A DNA stretch of 59,486 nt, taken from contig CANQAV010000012.1 of NCBI GenBank assembly GCA_947589425.1, positions 1 through 59,486 on the forward strand, read 5' to 3'. This stretch comes from Candidatus Gastranaerophilales bacterium. GTDB taxonomy: Bacteria; Cyanobacteriota; Vampirovibrionia; Gastranaerophilales; Gastranaerophilaceae. Made by a program: the position numbers and the translations under genes. Of this stretch, positions 16,216 through 25,610 are shown piece after piece. Each line of letters starts with the position of its first letter. The first letter of the stretch is position 1. The notes under the pieces were generated by a model that ran no database searches, was not told where the DNA came from, and saw nothing but the letters and a program-made list of their open reading frames with translations.

Positions 16216-16596
16216 CTAACTAAAGTATAGTGCATAAATTTTATCAGCATAAATTAACAAAGATATTATAACACTAACAACGCTTGATAAAAGTACCGCA
16301 CCGGCAGCAATATCTTTGGAAAGTTTTGCTAATTTCGCCCATTTATTTTTATAATATGCATCAATTACAAATTCAATAACCGAATTGAACATCTCGCACA
16401 CAAGTACAAACATATTTGCAAACATAATGATGCAAAATTCAGTCACATTAACCCTTAAAAATAAAGCCAAAGTTAAAGTCAAAAATGCGATAACCAGATG
16501 TTTTCTGAAATTTCTCTGCGAGCGAAACGCAAGCCTTAATCCGTTTAGTGCAAAACCTAAGCTTTTTTGGAAGCTTCTTGATTGAAATTTTTTCAT
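16216..16596 (-). CDS. dgkA: Diacylglycerol/undecaprenol kinase
   Basis: This 126-residue membrane protein has three transmembrane helices (about 30-47, 53-72 and 94-115) and the family core EMFNSVIEFVID at residues 63-74, plus KLSKDIAAGAVLL. It phosphorylates diacylglycerol or undecaprenol at the inner membrane, recycling lipid carriers. The length is typical. It overlaps ybeY by four bases and keeps the familiar pgpH-ybeY-dgkA order. Confidence 0.92.
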   Translation of the reverse strand: MKKFQSRSFQKSLGFALNGLRLAFRSQRNFRKHLVIAFLTLTLALFLRVNVTEFCIIMFANMFVLVCEMFNSVIEFVIDAYYKNKWAKLAKLSKDIAAGAVLLSSVVSVIISLLIYADKIYALYFS

Positions 16597-17078
16597 AATT
16601 CCTTAATGACTTTCTTTTGAATTCCGACAACAAAATCGTAATCTTTTTTTTCTAAATGGTCAAATCCAAAAAGATGCAAAATTCCATGAGCAATCAAAGT
16701 TAAAATTTCAAGCCTTAAATCTTCTCCCTGTTCATACGCTTTTTCAATTGAAATTATAATTTGCCCCAAATCTGCAGTTTTTCTGTATATAAAAGAGTTT
16801 TCATCATCATAAAACAAGCTGAATGTAATAACGTCGGTGGGTTTATTTTTACTGCGGTATTTTGAATTTATTTTTTTAATTGTTTCATTTGTACAAAAAG
16901 AAATTTCAAACCTTACTTTAGATATTTCAGGACAAAATACTCTGCTTTTTTTTAGCTCAGGCAGATTAAGCAAGATATCGACAAGTTTTTTTATATCTTT
17001 TTTAAGAGCTTTTTGGGTAATTTTATATTTTCTTAAATTAATATTATCAAGTTTTGAAATTGAAAATACGCTATTCAT
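16593..17078 (-). CDS. ybeY: Endoribonuclease YbeY
   Basis: This 161-residue metalloprotein carries the zinc motif HGILHLFGFDH (three His) in the C-terminal third. It matures 16S rRNA 3' ends and takes part in ribosome quality control. The ATG at 17078 is preferred because AAGAGGA precedes it and it overlaps the pgpH-like stop by eight bases; a TTG reading from 17129 would add 17 basic residues without a ribosome site. Confidence 0.93.
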   Translation of the reverse strand: MNSVFSISKLDNINLRKYKITQKALKKDIKKLVDILLNLPELKKSRVFCPEISKVRFEISFCTNETIKKINSKYRSKNKPTDVITFSLFYDDENSFIYRKTADLGQIIISIEKAYEQGEDLRLEILTLIAHGILHLFGFDHLEKKDYDFVVGIQKKVIKEL

Positions 17079-19272
17079 CTTCCTCTTTCTTGTGAGCTTT
17101 TGCTTGAAGTTCCTGAATTTTCTTTTCAAATTCTTCGTCCTGAGCGTTTTGGATTGTTATTTTGTTTTTATCCTTGAGCTCATCAATCACTCTTTCCTGA
17201 TATTTAATTCTTTCATGCTGCATTCCTCTTAAAATCTTATTAAAAGTCATTGCAATAATTTTAATATCTTTAAGAGTAAGAGGACTGTCCGATAATTGAC
17301 CGTCATTTAATCTTTCGGTAAATATCTTGTTAACTATGTTTTCTATTTCTTCCTGTGTCGGGTTTTTGACCGCACGAACGGCACTTTCCAGTGCATCTGC
17401 AAGCATCAAAATCGCTGTTTCTTTAGTTTGCGGTTTCGGTCCCGGATAGCGGAATTGCCCTTCCGTGACATTTTCTTCCCCTTCCTGTTCAACCGCCTTG
17501 TTATAAAAATGACCGGCAAGGCTTTCGCCGTGGTGTTGTTGAATAAAATCAATTATAACCTGAGGAAGTTTGTATTTTTTTGCTATATCAACCCCGTCTT
17601 TGGTATGCTGTGTAATCACCATTTTGCTTTGTCTCGGAGTAAGATTTGTATGAGGATTTTCAACCCCGAAATAAGATTGGTTTTCAATAAAAAACAAAGG
17701 ACGCTGTAATTTGCCTATATCATGGTAAAATGCTCCCACGCGGGCTAAAATCGAATTTGCTCCGATTGCGGAAGCTGCCGCTTCACATAAATTTGCAACC
17801 ATCAAAGAATGATGAAAAGTCCCGGGAGCCGTACTTCTCATTTTTGAAAGCAATTCCTGGTTTTGATCGGCAAGTTCAATCAGGGAATACGGGGATACGA
17901 TTTTACAAAGTTTTTCTATAATAGGAATTAAAAACATTGCAATCATTGAAGAGAAAAGTCCGTTTATAATTCCCAAAAACGGATTTTGTACGTTAAAATG
18001 TATAAGGCGGGTAATCGCTCCGGTTTGAATTTCAAAAAACAGAAGGAAAAACATGGCAAAAAACATTACAACTCCCACCTGAAAACCGCACCAGATAATA
18101 TCAAACCTTTTTGAATAAGATATTTTTGAAACAAGATAGCTTGATGATAAAATTGCGCAAATAAATACGTAAATAACCTGCGAATCCAAAAACAATGCCG
18201 CCGATAATATTGCAAGCATTAAAATTGAAACCAAAAAAGATAATACGGGATTTGTAAATATGGCTAATATCATAGTATAAGCCACAAACGGCATCATATA
18301 ATTTGAAACGTCATTTGAATTCGATATTACTATGCAAGCATATGTCAAAATAATTGAGGACAAAGCAATATAGAGTATATAACGGGGATTATAATATTGT
18401 TTTTCATACTTTTTAATATATAAAATAAGAGAATACATTGTTAAACAAACAAGAGCAAAAATACCGAAAATACCCCCTTTATTAAGTTCAAAAGCGTTAT
18501 AGCCCGATAATTTAAGTGCATCTTTTTGTAATTCCGTTACTTTTTCGTTTTCCGTTAAAATTTTATCTCCTTTTTTGAAAGTTACAACATAAGGCTCAAC
18601 ATTGCTTTTTGCAACTTTTCTTATGTTTTCGGTTGCATATTCATCAATTATTAAATTAGGAATTACACTGTGTTCTATAAGACCGATAATTAAAGGATAC
18701 TGGCTTTTTTTAACATGGGTTGAAAGGGTTTTTTCAATAAAGCCGTCATTTATAAAATTCATTACTTCGGTATCAAAAATTCCAACTGTCAAAACTTCAT
18801 TTAATATATATTTTGTATTTGTAAATGCCGAGTTCAAATTCTGTTCGGAGCTAGTTAAAATAAATGATACCGCTGAGTTTTTTCGGTCAGCATCGCTTAT
18901 ATCAAGAAGTTCCATTAATTCTTTTTGTTTCGCCTGATAAGATTTTTTTTCTTTCTTAATGTGTTCAATATCATCCATTACCTTTTGAAGGTCTGTTTTA
19001 ATATATTCTCCTTCAACGGGAACAACCACGGGGCGGATATTTTTTTCCGCCTGGCGTTTTTTTAATTCGGTGCGCTGTTTATCAACAACTTCAAACGTAC
19101 TTTTTGCAACAATTGTTTTTTTTGCAATCCCGTTAACGATTAAATCCTGATAAAGATAATATCTTACCGATAAAAGCGCCGTGATTATTATTGCAACAAA
19201 TAAAAAAACGCAGAAAGCAAAAGGCTTTGAACTTTGAAATATATCTTCATTTTTAAAAATATTATTTATCAT
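17071..19272 (-). CDS. Cyclic-di-AMP phosphodiesterase, PgpH/7TM-HD type
   Basis: This 733-residue protein has an N-terminal helix (17-37), a large extracytoplasmic 7TMR-HDED domain (about 40-265), seven membrane helices (about 268-455) and a cytoplasmic HD domain (about 480-680) with His487-His488, the FYHDIGK motif (His517-Asp518) and later HHGES. PgpH-type enzymes hydrolyse c-di-AMP to pApA, linking the envelope to osmotic and potassium control; trkH-trkA are in this same window. It opens a six-gene reverse operon. No ribosome site is visible at the ATG. Confidence 0.88.
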   Translation of the reverse strand: MINNIFKNEDIFQSSKPFAFCVFLFVAIIITALLSVRYYLYQDLIVNGIAKKTIVAKSTFEVVDKQRTELKKRQAEKNIRPVVVPVEGEYIKTDLQKVMDDIEHIKKEKKSYQAKQKELMELLDISDADRKNSAVSFILTSSEQNLNSAFTNTKYILNEVLTVGIFDTEVMNFINDGFIEKTLSTHVKKSQYPLIIGLIEHSVIPNLIIDEYATENIRKVAKSNVEPYVVTFKKGDKILTENEKVTELQKDALKLSGYNAFELNKGGIFGIFALVCLTMYSLILYIKKYEKQYYNPRYILYIALSSIILTYACIVISNSNDVSNYMMPFVAYTMILAIFTNPVLSFLVSILMLAILSAALFLDSQVIYVFICAILSSSYLVSKISYSKRFDIIWCGFQVGVVMFFAMFFLLFFEIQTGAITRLIHFNVQNPFLGIINGLFSSMIAMFLIPIIEKLCKIVSPYSLIELADQNQELLSKMRSTAPGTFHHSLMVANLCEAAASAIGANSILARVGAFYHDIGKLQRPLFFIENQSYFGVENPHTNLTPRQSKMVITQHTKDGVDIAKKYKLPQVIIDFIQQHHGESLAGHFYNKAVEQEGEENVTEGQFRYPGPKPQTKETAILMLADALESAVRAVKNPTQEEIENIVNKIFTERLNDGQLSDSPLTLKDIKIIAMTFNKILRGMQHERIKYQERVIDELKDKNKITIQNAQDEEFEKKIQELQAKAHKKEEDE

Positions 19273-19350
19273 TATTTTTATTTTTCATCCGCTTCGTAAT
19301 ACCCGGATATATTATACAATAAATTTCATGTTTACTATATACTTTTTGTT

Positions 19351-20862
19351 ATGAGAAAAGAATTAGTTTTATTGTTAACCCTATCGTTATTTCAGCTGAA
19401 TGTTACGGCAAGAGAAAATCTCCGCCAGGTTTTTAAAAACAATTCGGCAATTATTTATACGATAAACATAAGAAACTTTGCCTCAATTGATAAAGACGGA
19501 AACGGAATAATTGAAGAAAATAAAGGGGATACAAGAGGAACATTTTTAAATGCAAAAAATAAATTAAAAACCTTGAAAAATGAAGGCATCAATACGATTT
19601 ATCTTCTTCCCGTAACAAAAACGGGGAAATTAAAAGCTCTTGGCACGGCAGGCTCTTTATATGCAATGGATTCTTTTGATGAAATAAATGAACAATTGGA
19701 TGATAAAACAAATTCCCTAAGCGTGTTTGAAGAAGCAAAAGAATTTGTTGATGAAGCTCACAGACTTAATTTAAACGTTATAGCAGACCTTCCCGCATGC
19801 GGATCGTACGATATGAGCCTTAAAAATCCCGATTGGTTTTTATCGGACAATAACAATAAAAACATAATTCCCGCAGATTGGAGCGATGTAAGGCTTTTTA
19901 AAGATAATGAGGCTTTGATTGAAAACTATAAAAAATTTGTCGATATGGCTTTAAATCTGGGAATAGACGGAATAAGAGCAGATGTTGCGGGAATTAAAAC
20001 GCCCGAATTTTGGAAAAACATAATTACATATACAAGAAGCAAAAACAAAAATTTCTTATTCTTGGCAGAAGCATCACCCGATTGGACAAATCCCGCAGAA
20101 GGCGCAATAGAACACTACAGCTCGGTTGATGAACTTTTAAATTCCGGATTTGATGCATATTACGGCTCATTCAGCGACTTTAAAAGCTTAAGCACAAAAA
20201 CGCAATTTGATGAAAAAATAAAAAAGAATTTAAAAATATTGAAAAATCATAAAAATTCTTCAATTATAGGCGCTCTTGCAACGCACGACCAGCAAGCACC
20301 CGTGTTAAGAGGGATAAATTATTGGAATATGGTTTTGTGGCTTAATGCTACACTTCCTTTAAATTCATACTTTTTAGACGGCTTTTCAACGGGAGATGAT
20401 TACAATTTCGGGTATGAAAACAAAAAAGCAGCTTATACATTAACGGATGACGAATATTATTTTGTGCACAGCGGAATGTTTGATATATTTAATCTTTCAG
20501 CTTCTTCAAAAGAAAAATATCCTCAATTAAAAGCCAGCTATCTTAAAGCAATAGATTTTAAAATAAAAAATCGTGATTTAATCTCAAACGGAACTTTTAA
20601 ACTTATAAAAACAGGCAATGAAAAAGTATTCGGCTATTCAATAACAAATAAGGACAGGGAGCTTATTGTATTGGGGAATTTGGATGAAAATAACAATCAA
20701 AATGCAAATGTCAAATCTAAATATATGAAGCGGGATTACTTATTCTATGTTGCAAATGCCATAAACAGTCCGCTTTATGAAAATGCACAAATAAAAGCAA
20801 ACTTGGAACCTTTAGAATTGCAGGTATATTTAATAAATCTTGCAAAATATAGAGCGCAGTAG
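19351..20862 (+). CDS. Secreted GH13 alpha-amylase-family protein
   Basis: This 503-residue protein has a short signal peptide (about residues 1-20, ending NVTA-RE). The GH13 barrel shows the expected sites: nucleophile Asp211 in DGIRADVAG, acid/base Glu240 in FLFLAEASP, and His312-Asp313 in ALATHDQ, then a small C-terminal beta domain. It also has an early Ca-binding-like loop (DKDGNGIIEEN, 48-58). GH13 enzymes cut or transfer alpha-glucans; the substrate is unresolved. There is no ribosome site; a TATACT ends seven bases before the ATG. Confidence 0.82.
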   Translation: MRKELVLLLTLSLFQLNVTARENLRQVFKNNSAIIYTINIRNFASIDKDGNGIIEENKGDTRGTFLNAKNKLKTLKNEGINTIYLLPVTKTGKLKALGTAGSLYAMDSFDEINEQLDDKTNSLSVFEEAKEFVDEAHRLNLNVIADLPACGSYDMSLKNPDWFLSDNNNKNIIPADWSDVRLFKDNEALIENYKKFVDMALNLGIDGIRADVAGIKTPEFWKNIITYTRSKNKNFLFLAEASPDWTNPAEGAIEHYSSVDELLNSGFDAYYGSFSDFKSLSTKTQFDEKIKKNLKILKNHKNSSIIGALATHDQQAPVLRGINYWNMVLWLNATLPLNSYFLDGFSTGDDYNFGYENKKAAYTLTDDEYYFVHSGMFDIFNLSASSKEKYPQLKASYLKAIDFKIKNRDLISNGTFKLIKTGNEKVFGYSITNKDRELIVLGNLDENNNQNANVKSKYMKRDYLFYVANAINSPLYENAQIKANLEPLELQVYLINLAKYRAQ

Positions 20863-21051
20863 CTAATCAAGAAGATTTTCAAGAATAATTGCGTTGTCTT
20901 GAGCTTTTTTGGGAGATACCATATTTGCTCTTTTAATATAATTTCTAAGCGCTTCTCTAACAAGTTCGGAACGTGTCCTGTTTTCTTTTTGAGCTAATTC
21001 ATCAATAGATTCAAGGAAATTATCCCTCATTGATATTAAAATTCTTGCCAT
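20863..21051 (-). CDS. Ribbon-helix-helix (CopG-type) DNA-binding protein
   Basis: This 62-residue protein has the CopG/MetJ fold: an N-terminal strand ARILISM, then FLESIDELAQKEN, RTRSELVREALRNYI. The start at 21051 (MARIL) is chosen because AGGGGTG sits just upstream and the family begins at the strand; a longer frame reaches 21111. Such dimers repress their own genes and are often antitoxins, but no toxin gene adjoins: the convergent neighbour is the amylase. Confidence 0.8.
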   Translation of the reverse strand: MARILISMRDNFLESIDELAQKENRTRSELVREALRNYIKRANMVSPKKAQDNAIILENLLD

Positions 21052-21235
21052 TTTTACACCCCTAAAAGTCCCTATATAGTTATTATAACCGTTATTTTGC
21101 TTAATGTCCATACCAACGGATTTAAAATAATATTAATTTTTGTTACAAAATTATCATAAAATCTAAAGTTTGGTTGTAATTATTCCGACATTCATTATGT
21201 AGATAATGAAAAACAATAGGAATAAGGAGCAGACA

Positions 21236-21619
21236 ATGGACGTTAATCAGGTTAAATTCGGAAATTATACCGTAAACAACTGGGGAAGCGGAGCAAAAAG
21301 GAAAGAAGAACAAAAGGAAGAATCTCAAGCACCGCAAGCAAAAGAAACAACAATGCAAAATGTGAGTGCCGAAGAAGTTTTCGACGTACTTGATGTTAAA
21401 GGAATGCAGAACAAGTCCGTTATCAGTTTTGTGTCAAAAACGGAAATCAATCCTAAAGATTATTTATCTGATGAACGTATTAGAAACATTGAAGCCATGA
21501 TGGCGGAATTTGAAAACGGAGTTAATAAATCCGCCGAAGTAATTGACAAAGAATTTGGAGGATTGCTTCCGGCAGATCAAAAAATGGCTCTTGCCGCAAA
21601 AGTATTTGCTCAAGAGTAA
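21236..21619 (+). CDS. Lineage-type hypothetical protein
   Basis: I do not recognise this 127-residue protein. AAGGAG precedes the ATG at 21236, which is favoured over 21206. It opens MDVNQVKFGNYTVNN, a short N-terminal pattern like other tagged proteins here, followed by a low-complexity Glu/Gln/Lys stretch (about 22-42) and a helical C-terminal half (VFDVLDVKGMQNKS, IRNIEAMMAEFENGV). It is monocistronic with a strong terminator. Confidence 0.6.
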   Translation: MDVNQVKFGNYTVNNWGSGAKRKEEQKEESQAPQAKETTMQNVSAEEVFDVLDVKGMQNKSVISFVSKTEINPKDYLSDERIRNIEAMMAEFENGVNKSAEVIDKEFGGLLPADQKMALAAKVFAQE

Positions 21620-21658
21620 AGAGAAGTTTTTCCTTATTCTCCTCTATTGTTTAATTTT

Positions 21659-22990
21659 TTAGCCGTTAAGTTGCTTAACGGCTTTGTTTTTTATAAACTC
21701 AAGCGCTTCTTCTTTTGTTTGAACGGTTTTTTCAAGCTGGGCTTCAAGAAGTTTTTCAATTATTTCGCCTACCTGTTTTGAAGGTTTTAAATTTAATATA
21801 TTCATTATCTCATCCCCGCTAAGCAAAGGTTTTGGAGCTTTTAGAATTGATTGGACTTCAAGGTAATATTTTTTTAATTCTTCAAGATGAGATAATGACT
21901 TATCAAGCATTTCTTTTGTAACGGCGCTTCCGAGAGCGGATAACCTGTCTGCTTTAGATAATTCAATAACATCTAAAGAATTTTTTCCGAGTTTTCTTAC
22001 AAACTTTGCAAATGCTTTCTTTTTATCTTCGCAATTCACAAGCGCAGCGGGATAAATATGATATTTAATCATTTGGGTAATATATGAAATCTGTTTTTTT
22101 GAAAATTTTAAATCTTTTAATTCGCTTTTGGCAATTTCCGCTCCTTTTACATCATGACCTATAAACCTGTGTCTTCCTACGGGCTCAATAGTCCAAACCG
22201 AGGGCTTGCCTATATCATGATAAAAAGCCGCAATTTTAAGCAGAGGATTATTTGTTTCTATATTTTTTACCGTTTCAATCGAATGATGAATTAAATCAAG
22301 ATGATGATGAGAATTGGGAGGAACTCTTTTAATTTCACTCACAAAAGGAAAAACAATTTCCAAAACACCATCATCATACATTTCAATAAGGGTTTGAGAA
22401 ATACTGTTTCCTTCAAACATTTTTATTATTTCATAATTAATTCTTTCTTTTGCGGAGTTTTTTATAAGAGAGAAATTTTGAACTGCATATTTTTTTAAAG
22501 TTTCATCAATTTCAAAACCCGTCAGAGATTTAAACCTGTACATCCTCAAAAGTCTTAAGGGGTCATCTTTCAAATTATTTAAATCGGGTGTTCTGATGAT
22601 TTTATTTTCAATATCCGAAATGCCGTTATTTAAATCATAAAGCTCATCCGAAATTAAATCATAAAAAATGGAATTAATTGTAAAATCACGCCTTTTCGCA
22701 TCTTCTTCAAAAGAATTATTCAGGGCTTTTGAAATATCAAAATAATTTGTTTTATCTTTTAAAACAACCCGATATATTTCATTTTCCCTATCAAGCTCAA
22801 CAAACGTTGCATCAAGTTTTTCCGCAATTTCAAAAGAGAGCTCCTTAGCGTTATTTTGGCACACCAAATCTCTGTCCGTTGAAATTTCACCCGTTAAAAA
22901 ATAATTTCTTAAATATCCTCCGACAAGATATACCTTATAGTTTTTTATAATCGGTTTTATTTTGTCTAAAATTTCATCTTTAATCAGCAT
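21659..22990 (-). CDS. cca: CCA tRNA nucleotidyltransferase with HD domain
   Basis: This 443-residue class II nucleotidyltransferase has GGYLRN (24-29) and the metal-binding Asp39 and Asp41 in STDRDL, then RRDFTINSI and DDPLRLLRMYRF, the head and neck motifs. A C-terminal HD domain has FYHDIGKP. It adds or repairs the 3' CCA of tRNAs (tRNA-Phe and tRNA-Cys here do not encode CCA) or may act as poly(A) polymerase. It overlaps rsmE by seven bases. Confidence 0.9.
   Translation of the reverse strand: MLIKDEILDKIKPIIKNYKVYLVGGYLRNYFLTGEISTDRDLVCQNNAKELSFEIAEKLDATFVELDRENEIYRVVLKDKTNYFDISKALNNSFEEDAKRRDFTINSIFYDLISDELYDLNNGISDIENKIIRTPDLNNLKDDPLRLLRMYRFKSLTGFEIDETLKKYAVQNFSLIKNSAKERINYEIIKMFEGNSISQTLIEMYDDGVLEIVFPFVSEIKRVPPNSHHHLDLIHHSIETVKNIETNNPLLKIAAFYHDIGKPSVWTIEPVGRHRFIGHDVKGAEIAKSELKDLKFSKKQISYITQMIKYHIYPAALVNCEDKKKAFAKFVRKLGKNSLDVIELSKADRLSALGSAVTKEMLDKSLSHLEELKKYYLEVQSILKAPKPLLSGDEIMNILNLKPSKQVGEIIEKLLEAQLEKTVQTKEEALEFIKNKAVKQLNG
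21661..21692 (+). terminator. Intrinsic terminator inside the cca 3' end
   Basis: Ten-base perfect arms AGCCGTTAAG and CTTAACGGCT (21661-21670, 21674-21683) with a 3-base loop are followed by TTGTTTTTT. It ends the forward 127-residue gene and overlaps the last codons and stop of the convergent cca gene, whose own strand has A rather than T after the stem. Confidence 0.85.
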
Positions 22991-23715
22991 TCATCAAGCC
23001 TCGAAACTATGTTTGCAATCCCCGAAGTTATAGCATTCGGAGCTTTTAATATCATTTTGCCCAGTGTAATTAATTTAAATTTATTTTCATTAAAAAATTT
23101 AAATTCTTCCTCTGAAAACCCGCCTTCAGGACCCGTCACAAGGGCAATTTCAGAATTTATATCAATATCTTGCAGGCAATTATTCAAAGTCGTATTTTCA
23201 TATTTTTCGGCAAAAATTAATACGTTTTCTTTTTTAAACCCTGAAATGACCTCTCTTAAAGGTTTGATATCGTCAATTATTGCAATATCGGCTCTTTCGC
23301 ACTGTTTAAAATTTTCAATCATCACTTTTTGCCATTTTTCTTTTTTGCCTTTCAGGGCTTTTTGAGATATTGAAGTATTGTCCGAAATAACGGGATAAAT
23401 CTTTTTAATTCCGCACTGCACGGCATTTGCAATTGCAAGATTTTGAGCATCATTTGCCAAAATTGATTGAACTAAAGAAATATTAAATTTTAAAAATCTT
23501 TCGGATTTTGTTTTTTCAATTATTTTTGCTTTAAGAAAATTTTTTTTAATTTCTTCAATTTCGCAAAGATATAAATTCTTATCTTCATCAATAAATTTAA
23601 TCTTTTCACCCGTTTTAAAGCGCAAAACCGAAGTTATGTGAAACAAATTATCATTTGTTGATAACTCTATATAATTATTTTTTATTTCTTCTTTTTGTAC
23701 TAAAAAATGCGGCAT
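22984..23715 (-). CDS. rsmE: 16S rRNA (uracil-1498-N3) methyltransferase
   Basis: This 243-residue SPOUT-class methyltransferase has the knot motif VTGPEGGFSEEE, a following TLGKMILKAPNA segment, and an N-terminal PUA-like part. It methylates U1498 of 16S rRNA. The start at 23715 (MPHFLV, the usual RsmE opening) is chosen over 23733 because the extra codons overlap an extended -10 (TG at 23731-23732, TAAAAT at 23724-23729, reverse strand) that ends eight bases before this ATG. Confidence 0.88.
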   Translation of the reverse strand: MPHFLVQKEEIKNNYIELSTNDNLFHITSVLRFKTGEKIKFIDEDKNLYLCEIEEIKKNFLKAKIIEKTKSERFLKFNISLVQSILANDAQNLAIANAVQCGIKKIYPVISDNTSISQKALKGKKEKWQKVMIENFKQCERADIAIIDDIKPLREVISGFKKENVLIFAEKYENTTLNNCLQDIDINSEIALVTGPEGGFSEEEFKFFNENKFKLITLGKMILKAPNAITSGIANIVSRLDEC

Positions 23716-23849
23716 AATAAAATATTTTATCATAAAACGCTATTTACGCCATATAAAAATCCGTTGAGGACGAGCTTACATTTTACCGATTTGAGCACTC
23801 GACATTAATAATTGATATTCTATAATATTATTAAGATAAGGAGGACAAG

Positions 23850-24464
23850 ATGGAAGACAACAAAAATCCTTTCAGAGAAAATGACGAAAACAAAGAAATT
23901 GAAGATATAAAAACAGAAGAACAAGAAAAAGATTCCGTTGAAACTTCGGCTGAAGTTAAAGAGGAAAATAAAGAAGCGCAAGAAAAAGAAGAAATAAAAA
24001 CACAAGAAAAAGACGAGCTTCAAGAAAAATATGACGATTTAAATAATAAATATATCCGTCTTGCCGCTGATTTTGATAATTTCAGAAAAAGAACAATTCA
24101 AGAAAAAGATGAATTATCAAAATATGCAACAAGCGAAGTATTGAAAAAATTAACAACCGTGCTTGATACATTTGACAGAGCTCAAGAGCACCTTAAGGAA
24201 ATTGATAACCCGAAAACGGTAAAAGAAAGCTATGAACTTGCGTTTAAACAATTAATTGATACATTGAAAAAAATCGGCATGGAAGAAATTGAAGCATTGG
24301 GGCAAGATTTTGACCCTAATTTGCACGAAGCAATTACACAAATACAAACGGATGAATTTGAGCCCGATACCGTTGCCGTAGTTGCTCAAAAAGGATATAA
24401 ATATGCCGATAAAATCATAAGACCCGCACTTGTCGGAGTTGCAAAGAAAAAGGACAACGAATAA
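23850..24464 (+). CDS. grpE: Nucleotide exchange factor GrpE
   Basis: This 204-residue protein has an acidic low-complexity N-terminus (1-60), a long coiled coil ([20 protein letters not shown] then [12 protein letters not shown]) and the C-terminal beta wing ([26 protein letters not shown]). It releases ADP from DnaK. A perfect AAGGAGG site precedes the ATG. It is followed two bases later by dnaJ. No dnaK or hrcA is adjacent. Confidence 0.95.
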   Translation: MEDNKNPFRENDENKEIEDIKTEEQEKDSVETSAEVKEENKEAQEKEEIKTQEKDELQEKYDDLNNKYIRLAADFDNFRKRTIQEKDELSKYATSEVLKKLTTVLDTFDRAQEHLKEIDNPKTVKESYELAFKQLIDTLKKIGMEEIEALGQDFDPNLHEAITQIQTDEFEPDTVAVVAQKGYKYADKIIRPALVGVAKKKDNE

Positions 24465-24466
24465 AA

Positions 24467-25585
24467 ATGGATTACTATGAAATACTTGGGGTAGGAAAAG
24501 ACGCAACAAAAGATGAATTAAAAAGAGCCTTCAGACAAAAAGCAAGGCAATATCACCCCGACGTTAATAAAGCGCCCGATGCGGCGGAAAAATTTAAAGA
24601 AATAGGCAAAGCCTATGAAACCTTATCTGATGATAATAAAAGACAAATATATGACAGATATGGCGAAGACGGGCTTCAAAATGCCGGATTTAATCCAAAC
24701 ACCTTTAATATGGGCGATATTGACCTCTCTGACATATTTTCATCGTTTTTCGGAGGGGGTTTCGGCGGTTTTTCTTCATATGAATCCGACCCGAACACTC
24801 CCCAAAGAGGAGATGATTTAAGGCTTGATATTGAAGTTGAATTTCAAGAAGCATGCTTCGGAGTTGAAAAAGAAATTAAAATAAAACATCTTGTTCCTTG
24901 TGAAGAATGTAATTCAACGGGTATCCAAAAAGATGCAAAAGATACAGTCTGCCCCGTATGCCACGGTCAAGGCAGAGTTCAAAAAAGTACAAGAACGCTC
25001 TTAGGCTCTTTTACATCCGTTACAACCTGTCCTAATTGCCACGGTAGCGGAAAAAACCCGAAAGCATTCTGTAAAAAATGCCACGGAAGAGGTGTTGTAG
25101 AAGAAGAAAAAACTCTTACAATAAAAATTCCGCACGGAATTGAACACGGCTCTAAAATGCGTGTTGCAAACGAAGGTAATGCCGGTATAAACGGCGGAAG
25201 AGCGGGAGATTTATATGTCGTTGTACATGTTAAACCTTCAAAAGAATTTATACGTCAAGGTTTTGACATATTTACCCAAATTAACATCTCTACTCCTCAA
25301 GCCGTATTAGGTGATGAGATTAGTATTAAAACCATACACGGAGCCGCAATGGCGAAAATCCCCGCAGGAATTCAAAATGAAGATAGAATTACTCTAAAAG
25401 GACAGGGCGTACCTTACCTTGGCAGCGACTCGCAAAAAGGCAATCATTATATTACAATTAAGGTGACAGTTCCGAAAAAACTCTCACAAAAGGAAGAAGC
25501 CTTATATAAAGAACTGTTCAAACTATCTAAAACACAAGATAGCGACGGAATATTTGACAGAATAAAATCTGCTTCCGGAAAATAA
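24467..25585 (+). CDS. dnaJ: Chaperone DnaJ (Hsp40, type I)
   Basis: This 372-residue protein has the J domain (1-65) with HPD at 30-32, a Gly/Phe-rich linker ([10 protein letters not shown]), four CxxCxGxG zinc repeats ([32 protein letters not shown], about 144-205) and the C-terminal substrate domains. It stimulates DnaK ATPase and delivers unfolded clients. It is co-transcribed with grpE. Confidence 0.96.
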   Translation: MDYYEILGVGKDATKDELKRAFRQKARQYHPDVNKAPDAAEKFKEIGKAYETLSDDNKRQIYDRYGEDGLQNAGFNPNTFNMGDIDLSDIFSSFFGGGFGGFSSYESDPNTPQRGDDLRLDIEVEFQEACFGVEKEIKIKHLVPCEECNSTGIQKDAKDTVCPVCHGQGRVQKSTRTLLGSFTSVTTCPNCHGSGKNPKAFCKKCHGRGVVEEEKTLTIKIPHGIEHGSKMRVANEGNAGINGGRAGDLYVVVHVKPSKEFIRQGFDIFTQINISTPQAVLGDEISIKTIHGAAMAKIPAGIQNEDRITLKGQGVPYLGSDSQKGNHYITIKVTVPKKLSQKEEALYKELFKLSKTQDSDGIFDRIKSASGK

Positions 25586-25610
25586 ACCGAAAGCAGAGGG
25601 AGTAAAGATT

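Noticed and set aside
23785-23810. Possible CIRCE heat-shock element before grpE
   Set aside because: Only one half (GAGCACTC) is present; the second half GAGTGCTAA is missing.
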